NCBI GenBank assembly: GCA_027592105.1
Contig: JAQCLA010000172.1
Location: 1-5,569 of the forward strand
DNA length: 5,569 bases
Direction: 5' to 3'
Source: Pseudomonadota bacterium
GTDB lineage: Bacteria > Pseudomonadota > Alphaproteobacteria > Rhodobacterales > Rhodobacteraceae
The notes under the pieces are model-generated. The model did no database searches. It was not told the DNA's origin and saw only the letters and a list, made by a program, of their open reading frames with translations. This document shows positions 1 through 5,569 of the stretch, in pieces. Numbering within the stretch: the first letter of the stretch is position 1; every line of letters begins with the position of its first letter. Both the position numbers and the translations under genes were made by a program.

Positions 1-1260
1 GGCTTGGCCCAAAAGGTCGTCGCCAAGCACAAGGCTTTCCAAACAGAAGCCCAAGAGCGAGGCATGCATCCCCACCGCCTCGTAGCACATGTTCAGCCCC
101 GAAAGCCCGGCCAGCGCATTGGTGATGCCCTGTTCCCAGCCAGCCTGCATGTCGGGCAGCTTGCTGTCGGAAATCCCCGAGGCGGCCCCACCGGGCAGGT
201 CGTAGAAACGGTGCATTTGCGCGCAGCCTGCGGTCAACAGCGCCTGTTCGGCCGATCCGCCCGACATTGCCCCCGTGCGCAGATCGCTGACAAAGGGCCA
301 TGTGCCGAAAATCGCAGGCGCGCCCTTTTTGATCGCGTTCACATAGACCACACCCGCAAGGCACTCGGCCACCGCCTGCACAATCGCCAGCGCAATGGGG
401 GCAGGGGCCGTCGCACCCGCTTGACCTGCAGAGAGCAAAAGCATCGGCATGCCACGGCGGATGCAATCCTCCATCGTGATGCAACTTTCCTCGGCGAATT
501 TCATGGGCGGGACAACGAAGCAGTTGGAATTGCTGACAAATGGCCGCTCAAGCCATTTCTCTTCACCACCCGCAACCATATGCAGCATCTCGAAGCAATC
601 AGCGATATGGGCGGGGTCACTGAACGAGGTGCCGACATGTTTTTTCGTGCCTGCCAAGCAGCCGTAAAGCGTGTTGAGGTCCATCTCGCGATTATCCTTC
701 ACATCGCGGCAGACCATCGTGCGCTGGTAGAAATGGATATTGTCGAGATTATCGACGAGGCGGGCAGCATCATAGAGATCCTGCGCGGTCGACTCGCGGT
801 AGTCATGCGTGACCGGATCGACGATATGCACCGCCGCCCCCGCCGTGCCGAAATGTACATTCGTGCCCGATAGATGCATGTCAAACTTGGGGTCGCGCGC
901 ATGCAGCGTGATGTTGCGCGCGGCCACATTCAGCATGTCCTCGACCAGCGCGCGGGGAAAACGGATGCGCCCGTCATCGCCCAAAATCGCGCCCGCCCCG
1001 GTCAAGATCTCGACACCCGATGGCGGCGCATCGGCCAGGCCGATCACCTCCAAGGCTTCCAGCGCGCTTTGGTGAATTTTCTGCACACCTGCGTCGCTGA
1101 TCGGGCGGTATTGCCCACCCGGCATGCCCGGGCGCACGGGGCGCATATCCTCGGACAGGGGGGCCGCACGCAGCGCCACCCGCGCCGCCCGCCCACCCGA
1201 GCGTCGCGCGCGGGCGGGTTCGCAGGTTTCGCCGATCTCCAGCATCTGATCATTTGCCAT
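1..1260 (-). CDS. MttB-family (trimethylamine/betaine:corrinoid) methyltransferase, non-pyrrolysine type, 3' end missing
   Basis: An uninterrupted frame of 420 codons runs from the ATG at 1260 through the left edge. The family is usually about 500 residues, so roughly the last 80-100 are off-window. The N-terminal basic stretch (RARRSGGRAARVALRAAP, 16-33), YRPISDAGVQKIHQSALEAL (51-70), LLLSAGQAGATAPAPIALAI (274-293), GTWPFVSDLRTGAMSGGSAE (319-338) and SDSKLPDMQAGWEQG (364-378) are typical of MttB homologs (COG5598). These TIM-barrel enzymes move a methyl group from a methylated amine to a cobalamin-binding partner protein. Archaeal MttB carries pyrrolysine at an in-frame TAG; no TAG occurs in these 420 codons, so this resembles the non-pyrrolysine branch, whose characterised members use glycine betaine or other quaternary amines. 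It lies 50 bp after the flavoprotein gene and is probably in the same operon. No corrinoid partner gene is visible. Family is secure; substrate is inferred. Confidence 0.92.
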   Translation of the reverse strand, partial: MANDQMLEIGETCEPARARRSGGRAARVALRAAPLSEDMRPVRPGMPGGQYRPISDAGVQKIHQSALEALEVIGLADAPPSGVEILTGAGAILGDDGRIRFPRALVEDMLNVAARNITLHARDPKFDMHLSGTNVHFGTAGAAVHIVDPVTHDYRESTAQDLYDAARLVDNLDNIHFYQRTMVCRDVKDNREMDLNTLYGCLAGTKKHVGTSFSDPAHIADCFEMLHMVAGGEEKWLERPFVSNSNCFVVPPMKFAEESCITMEDCIRRGMPMLLLSAGQAGATAPAPIALAIVQAVAECLAGVVYVNAIKKGAPAIFGTWPFVSDLRTGAMSGGSAEQALLTAGCAQMHRFYDLPGGAASGISDSKLPDMQAGWEQGITNALAGLSGLNMCYEAVGMHASLLGFCLESLVLGDDLLGQA

Positions 1261-1272
1261 TTGATTGCCCGT

Positions 1273-1276
1273 TCCT
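1273..1276 (-). promoter_or_regulatory. Probable weak ribosome binding site for the MttB-like gene
   Basis: AGGA on the minus strand lies 12 nt before the ATG at 1260, within the 50-bp gap that follows the TAA stop of the flavoprotein gene. The spacing is longer than ideal, so the assignment is tentative. No better purine-rich site or alternative start is seen nearby. The rest of the gap (1277-1310) is GC-rich, with no convincing promoter or terminator hairpin. Confidence 0.4.
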
Positions 1277-1310
1277 ATAGCCGGTGCCCTCAGCGGGTCG
1301 CGCGCGGCGG

Positions 1311-3755
1311 TTACATTCTCACCCGCGCCGAGGCGGGGTCATACATCGGCGCAAGCGACGCCACGGCCTTGTGCCGCACGCCTGCCACCTCGATTTCGTA
1401 GTGTGAGGCCAGAACATCCTCGGCACTCTGACCGGCGCAGGGCACATAGCCCATGCCGATCGCACCGCCCAAGGCATGGCCGTAATTGCCGCTGGTCACC
1501 GGCCCCACGATCGTGCCATCGCGCAAGATCGCCTCGTTATGGAACAAAAGCGGTTCGGGGTTTTCGAGCCGGAATTGTAGCATCATCCGCGCAAGCCCTT
1601 GATCTTGCTTGTGCCGCACCGCGTCGCGGCCGATGAAATCGCCCTTGCCGGTCTTGACCGCAAAGCCAAGGCCTGCCTCGAGCACATGATCCTCATCGGT
1701 GATGTCATGGCCGAAATGGCGATAGGCTTTCTCGATCCGGCAGCTATCCAGCGTGTGCAGCCCACACAGTTTCAGCCCGTGATCGGCGCCGGCATCGCGC
1801 AAGGTTTCATAGACATGGGCGGCCATATCGGTGGAGACGTAAAGCTCCCACCCCAGCTCGCCCACATAGGAGATTCGATGCGCACGCGCGATCCCCAGAC
1901 CAATCTCGATCTCGCGCGCCGTGCCGAAGGCAAAGCCCTTGTGGCTTAGATCATCGGGGCTGATCGCCGCGATCAGATCGCGCGATTTGGGGCCCATGAC
2001 GCAAAACACGGCCTCGGCCGCGGTCATGTCGATGATGGCGACCGCATCCTCGCCCTGATGGCGGCGCAGCCATGCCAGATCGCGTTGCAGCGTGGCGCCC
2101 GGCACAACCAAAAGATAAGCCGTTTCCGACAAGCGCGTGACCGTCAGATCGCTTTCGATACCGCCACGCGGATTGAGCATTTGGGTATAGACCACGCGGC
2201 CCACGCCCACATCCATCTGATTGGCACAGAGGCGGTTGAGGAATGCGCAAGCCGCGCGCCCCTCCACCCGGATCTTGCCGAAAGATGTCATATCGAACAG
2301 GCCCACGGCCTCACGCACCGCCATATGTTCGCGGCGCTGGTTCTCGAACCAGTTCTGGCGGCCCCAGCTGTAGCGGTATTCCCTTTCCTGCCCCGGATCG
2401 GCGAACCAATTGGCGCGTTCCCAGCCCGTAACCTCGCCAAAGACCGCACCTTCGGCTTTCAGATGCTCATGGATGGGCGAGCGGCGCACACCGCGCGCGG
2501 TCTCGACCTGACGATAGGGCCAGTGATCGGCATAAAGCAGGCCCAAGGTCTCGGTCACGCGTTCCTTCAGATAGCGGCGGTTGCGCTGGAAGGGCTGGGC
2601 GCGGCGGATATCGACCTCCCACAGATCGAAAGGCGGCTCGCCTTCGGTGATCCAATGGGCAAGCGCCATGCCTGCGCCACCCGATGATACGATCCCGATG
2701 GAGTTGTAACCCGCCGCGATCCAATAGCCCTTCAACTCGGGCGCTTCGCCCAAGTAGTAGCGGTCATCTGGGGTAAAGCTTTCCGGCCCGTTGAAGAAGG
2801 TGTGGATGCCCGCGGTCTGGAACATCGGCATGCGATGGGTCGCCATCTCGAGGATCGGCTCGAAATGCTCGAAATCTTCCGGCAGGGCATCGAAACAGAA
2901 ATCTTCCGGAATGCCGCCCATACCCCATGGCTTGGCCTTGGGCTCGAACGCGCCCAGCATCATCTTGCCTGCGTCCGATTTGTAATAGGCGCATTCATCG
3001 GGCACGCGCAGAACCGGCAAATGGCCAAGCCCCTCAATGGGTTCGGTCACAAGGTAGAAATGCTCACAGGCATGCAGCGGCAAGGTGACGCCCGATTGGG
3101 CCGCCAGATCGCGGCCCCACATGCCGCCGCAATTGATCACCACATCGGCGGCGATATGGCCCTGTTCGGTGCCATTGTCCCAATTCACGCCGGTGGCGCG
3201 CGCCCCGTCATCGGTGACAGCGGTGACCTTGACCCCTTCGATGATCTGGGCGCCCGCCATCCGCGCGCCCTTGGCCAGCGCCATGGCGATATTGGCCGGG
3301 TCGCATTGCCCGTCGCCCGGCAGATGCACGGCACAGGTGACATCGCCGATTTCCACATGGGGATACATGGCGCGCACTTCGGCGGTGGTGATCTCATGCA
3401 CCTCGACGCCGAATGTGCGGGCAACGGTCGCCTGGCGCAGCAATTCCTCGCGCCGATCAGCGGTCAGGCCGAGCGAGATCGACCCCACCTGCCGCATGCC
3501 GGTGGCAACGCCCGTCTCGGCCTCCAGCTTGGTGTAAAGTTCGGCCGAATATTTGGCCAAGCGCGTCATGTTCTGGCTACCGCGGAGCTGACCCACCAGC
3601 CCTGCCGCATGCCATGTGGTGCCACAGGTCAGCTGTTTGCGCTCGAGCAGCACGATATCGGTCCAGCCCAGCTTGGCCAGATGATAGGCCACCGAACAAC
3701 CAGAGACGCCGCCGCCGATGATCACCGCGCGTGCGTGGGTAGGGGGTGTTGCCAT
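1311..3755 (-). CDS. FAD-dependent dimethylglycine/sarcosine dehydrogenase-like protein, GcvT family, complete
   Basis: This is a complete 814-residue flavoprotein, the usual length for dimethylglycine/sarcosine dehydrogenases and dimethylglycine oxidase. Residues 11-38 form the dinucleotide-binding fold (VIIGGGVSGCSVAYHL, then acidic Glu38). CGTTWHAAG (44-52) contains His49, the position that carries covalent FAD in the family. EHFYLVTEP (231-239) and YYK (257-259) supply the expected active-site His and Tyr. Residues 325-415 are the central FAO_M-type domain. Residues 426-705 are the GcvT-like tetrahydrofolate domain, with GGIESDLTV (531-539; Asp536 matches the folate-site acid), ISYVGELGWELY and RIEKAYRHFGHDIT. 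Residues 715-814 are the GcvT C-terminal barrel, ending YDPASARVRM. The ATG at 3755 is chosen because it has a GAGGG ribosome site 7 nt upstream and directly precedes the FAD fold. It starts 2 nt after the stop of its paralog, so the two are probably co-translated. Expected role: oxidative N-demethylation with methylene-tetrahydrofolate as carbon product. The exact amine is unknown. Confidence 0.95.
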   Translation of the reverse strand: MATPPTHARAVIIGGGVSGCSVAYHLAKLGWTDIVLLERKQLTCGTTWHAAGLVGQLRGSQNMTRLAKYSAELYTKLEAETGVATGMRQVGSISLGLTADRREELLRQATVARTFGVEVHEITTAEVRAMYPHVEIGDVTCAVHLPGDGQCDPANIAMALAKGARMAGAQIIEGVKVTAVTDDGARATGVNWDNGTEQGHIAADVVINCGGMWGRDLAAQSGVTLPLHACEHFYLVTEPIEGLGHLPVLRVPDECAYYKSDAGKMMLGAFEPKAKPWGMGGIPEDFCFDALPEDFEHFEPILEMATHRMPMFQTAGIHTFFNGPESFTPDDRYYLGEAPELKGYWIAAGYNSIGIVSSGGAGMALAHWITEGEPPFDLWEVDIRRAQPFQRNRRYLKERVTETLGLLYADHWPYRQVETARGVRRSPIHEHLKAEGAVFGEVTGWERANWFADPGQEREYRYSWGRQNWFENQRREHMAVREAVGLFDMTSFGKIRVEGRAACAFLNRLCANQMDVGVGRVVYTQMLNPRGGIESDLTVTRLSETAYLLVVPGATLQRDLAWLRRHQGEDAVAIIDMTAAEAVFCVMGPKSRDLIAAISPDDLSHKGFAFGTAREIEIGLGIARAHRISYVGELGWELYVSTDMAAHVYETLRDAGADHGLKLCGLHTLDSCRIEKAYRHFGHDITDEDHVLEAGLGFAVKTGKGDFIGRDAVRHKQDQGLARMMLQFRLENPEPLLFHNEAILRDGTIVGPVTSGNYGHALGGAIGMGYVPCAGQSAEDVLASHYEIEVAGVRHKAVASLAPMYDPASARVRM

Positions 3756-3757
3756 GA

Positions 3758-5569
3758 TCAGGCCCTCAGCCGGCTGTTTTCAGGATCCCAGAGTGGGCGA
3801 TCTTCTTGCACCACGGCGCGGCAGCTTGTGCCGTAGATATCGACCGTGATCTCGGTGCCGGGCACGGCCAGATCGGCGCGCAACATGCCCAAGGCGATGG
3901 ACCCGCCCACGCGGTAGCCCCAAGCGCCGGATGTGGTTTCGCCCACCACCTGACCCTCGTGCCAAAGCGTCGACATATAGGGCGCATCCGCCGCCCCTGC
4001 ATCGACCCGCAAGGTGACGAAGCGTTTGGCCACGCCCACCTGTTTCTCAGTCAAAAGTGCCTGTTTGCCGGGGAAGTCCTGCGCTTTGTCAAAGCGGATG
4101 AAGCGATCAAGACCGCCCTGCAACAGGCTGTAATCCGTGGACAAATCGCCTTTCCATGCGCGATAGCCCTTTTCAATCCGCAAGGAATTGAGCGCGAACA
4201 TGCCAAAGGGCTTTGCGCCATGCTTGAGGATCGCGTCGTAAATCTCTGGCATGTATGCGTTTTCTGCGTGAACTTCCCACCCCAACTCACCTGCGAAGGA
4301 GACACGCGCCAACCAGCAAGGCTGGCCGGCCAGCTGCGCGCCCTGATGGTTGAGCCATGGCAGTGTCAGATCGGCATCGGTGCCAACCGCCGCCAAAAGC
4401 GCGCGCGCTTTCGGTCCGGTGACGATCAGGGTCGATATCTCGCGCGTGTGGTCGGTGAGCGAAAGGCCGGGGGCCAGATCGCGCGCCAGCCATTCGTGAT
4501 CATGCCATTGCGCCACCGCGGCAGTGATCAGCGTATAGTCGTCGGGGCCGTTACAAGCGACCGACATCTCGGTCACAATGCGGCCGCGCGTGTCGGGGAA
4601 ATAGGCAAGCCCCAGCCGCCCCGGTTTGGGCAAACCACCCGATATCTTGCCCAAAAGCCATTCACCCGCCCCCGGACCTGTCAGACGATACCGCGAGAAA
4701 CCGGGCAGATCGAGCACGCCCACACCATCGCGTACGGCTTCGCATTCCTCGCGGATGCGGGCCTCCCACGGGCCTGCGCGGTTCCATGTCTGGGTCGCCT
4801 CCTCCGAGGTGTCGTCGCCCGGTTGCGCGAACCAATTGGCGCGCTCCCAGCCGCCATAGGCCCCCATCTGCCCGCCAAGCGCCTTGACGCGGTCATGGAT
4901 GGGCGAGGTTTTGCGGTCGGGGGCGGCGGGCCAGCGGTGCCACGGGAAATGCATGGCGTATTCGTGGCCGTAAACTTCCATTCCCTTTTGCACGCAATAG
5001 TCGTGATCGGTGTAATCGGTGAAACGGCGCGGATCGCAAGACCACATATCCCACTCGGTCGCCCCTTGGGTGATCCATTCGGCCAGCACCTTGCCCGCGC
5101 CGCCGCCCTGCGCGATGCCGAAGGTAAAGACGCAAGCCTCGAAGGCATTGGGCACGCCCGGCATCGGCCCGATCAGCGGGTTGCCATCGGGGGTGTAGGG
5201 GATCGGCCCGTTGATCACGCGGGCAAGCCCGGCCTCGGCCAAAAGCGGCACACGCGCCATCGAATCCTCGATCTGGAAGGACAGCCGCTCCAGATCGTCG
5301 GGGTAGAGTTGAAAGCTGAAGTCCTCGGGCATGGGATCGGCGGGGTCGGCCCAATGCGCGCGGCATGGCCGCTCATAGGGGCCAAGGTTGAAGCCGTTCT
5401 TTTCTTGCCGCAGGTAATAAGAGCTATCGACATCGCGCAAAAGCGGCAGCTTGTGACCGGCCGCCTGCGCCCAATCGCGGATCTCGGGCACCTCGTCAAA
5501 GACCATGTATTGATGGCTCATCACCATCATCGGCACGGTGCGCCCGCCATAGGGCTTGAACCATTCGCC
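3758..5569 (-). CDS. FAD-dependent dimethylglycine/sarcosine dehydrogenase-like protein with C-terminal GcvT domain (5' part missing)
   Basis: The visible 603 residues lack the start: the frame stays open to the right edge (5569), and a GTG at 5536 is internal to conserved sequence. Enzymes of this family oxidise an N-methyl group on FAD and transfer the carbon to tetrahydrofolate, normally in the cytoplasm. Visible residues 1-65 hold the end of the FAD/substrate domain, with HQYMVF (His19) and SSYYLRQEKNGFNLGPYE (49-66), which closely resemble dimethylglycine dehydrogenase. Residues 126-210 are the central domain (PDGNPLIGPMPG). Residues 221-500 are the GcvT-like folate domain (SPIHDRV, GGWERANWFAQPG, SFAGELGWEVH, NSLRIEKGYRAWKGD), and 505-603 the GcvT C-terminal barrel ending WDPENSRLRA. 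Matched to the downstream paralog, about 210-220 residues are missing, including the Rossmann motif and any flavin-linking His. The GcvT acidic position is Glu334, not Asp. Family is secure; the substrate (dimethylglycine, sarcosine or another N-methyl amine) is not. Confidence 0.9.
   Translation of the reverse strand, partial: GEWFKPYGGRTVPMMVMSHQYMVFDEVPEIRDWAQAAGHKLPLLRDVDSSYYLRQEKNGFNLGPYERPCRAHWADPADPMPEDFSFQLYPDDLERLSFQIEDSMARVPLLAEAGLARVINGPIPYTPDGNPLIGPMPGVPNAFEACVFTFGIAQGGGAGKVLAEWITQGATEWDMWSCDPRRFTDYTDHDYCVQKGMEVYGHEYAMHFPWHRWPAAPDRKTSPIHDRVKALGGQMGAYGGWERANWFAQPGDDTSEEATQTWNRAGPWEARIREECEAVRDGVGVLDLPGFSRYRLTGPGAGEWLLGKISGGLPKPGRLGLAYFPDTRGRIVTEMSVACNGPDDYTLITAAVAQWHDHEWLARDLAPGLSLTDHTREISTLIVTGPKARALLAAVGTDADLTLPWLNHQGAQLAGQPCWLARVSFAGELGWEVHAENAYMPEIYDAILKHGAKPFGMFALNSLRIEKGYRAWKGDLSTDYSLLQGGLDRFIRFDKAQDFPGKQALLTEKQVGVAKRFVTLRVDAGAADAPYMSTLWHEGQVVGETTSGAWGYRVGGSIALGMLRADLAVPGTEITVDIYGTSCRAVVQEDRPLWDPENSRLRA
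3763..3767 (-). promoter_or_regulatory. Ribosome binding site for the 814-residue flavoprotein gene
   Basis: GAGGG on the minus strand lies 7 nt before the ATG at 3755, inside the last codons of the upstream gene. The junction reads GAGGGCCTGATCATG, so the upstream TGA stop sits between the ribosome site and the next start. This layout favours translational coupling and supports the chosen start. Confidence 0.7.

Noticed and set aside
1261..1310. Possible terminator or promoter in the 50-bp gap before the MttB-like gene
   Set aside because: The best stem is only about 3 bp (CCC/GGG around GCTGA) with no T run, and no convincing -35/-10 pair is visible. Read-through in one operon is simpler.
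4..1401. Plus-strand open frames of 289 and 175 codons opposite the MttB-like gene
   Set aside because: They lie antisense to the conserved methyltransferase frame, have no family-like motifs, and are explained by the GC-rich codon pattern of the real gene.
3755..3760. TGATCA palindrome at the junction of the two flavoprotein genes
   Set aside because: It is a six-base palindrome created by the overlap of a TGA stop with the following ATG context. It is too short and expected by chance to be an operator.
2802..3836. A 344-codon open frame on the plus strand, opposite the flavoprotein gene
   Set aside because: It is fully antisense to a clearly conserved domain gene. Its product is rich in His, Arg and Ala without recognisable motifs, as expected for a mirror frame in GC-rich coding DNA.
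5534..5536. GTG as the start codon of the upstream flavoprotein gene
   Set aside because: The frame stays open upstream to the window edge and the residues there (GEWFKPYGGRT) continue the protein. Starting here would remove the FAD-binding fold, so the gene is truncated by the window edge.

Overview
All 5.6 kb is coding or tight intergenic sequence on the minus strand. It is high in GC, with strong GCG/GCC/CGC codon preference and no visible promoter, RNA gene, mobile element or repeat array. Base composition, the near-overlapping gene packing and the protein types fit an alphaproteobacterium, probably a Rhodobacterales (roseobacter-like) bacterium. That placement is inference from style and remembered families, not a database match.

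Read in the direction of transcription (right to left), there are three genes. (1) 5569-3758 is the C-terminal three quarters (603 residues) of a flavoprotein of the dimethylglycine/sarcosine dehydrogenase type; its N-terminal FAD half lies beyond the right edge. (2) 3755-1311 is a complete 814-residue paralog with FAD-binding, central and folate-binding GcvT-type domains; only 2 nt separate its start from the stop of gene 1. (3) 1260-1 is the first 420 residues of an MttB-family (trimethylamine/betaine) corrinoid methyltransferase, running off the left edge. It begins 50 bp after gene 2 and has no in-frame amber codon, so what is visible is the non-pyrrolysine form.

The likely theme is stepwise N-demethylation of a methylated amine with methyl groups passed to one-carbon carriers. 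The MttB-like enzyme would move a methyl group from a quaternary amine to a corrinoid protein. The two flavoproteins would oxidise N-methyl groups of the tertiary and secondary amine products and pass the carbon to tetrahydrofolate. Glycine betaine to dimethylglycine to sarcosine to glycine is the simplest pathway that needs these activities, but the actual substrate cannot be read from this window. No corrinoid protein, corrinoid reactivase or transporter gene is in view.
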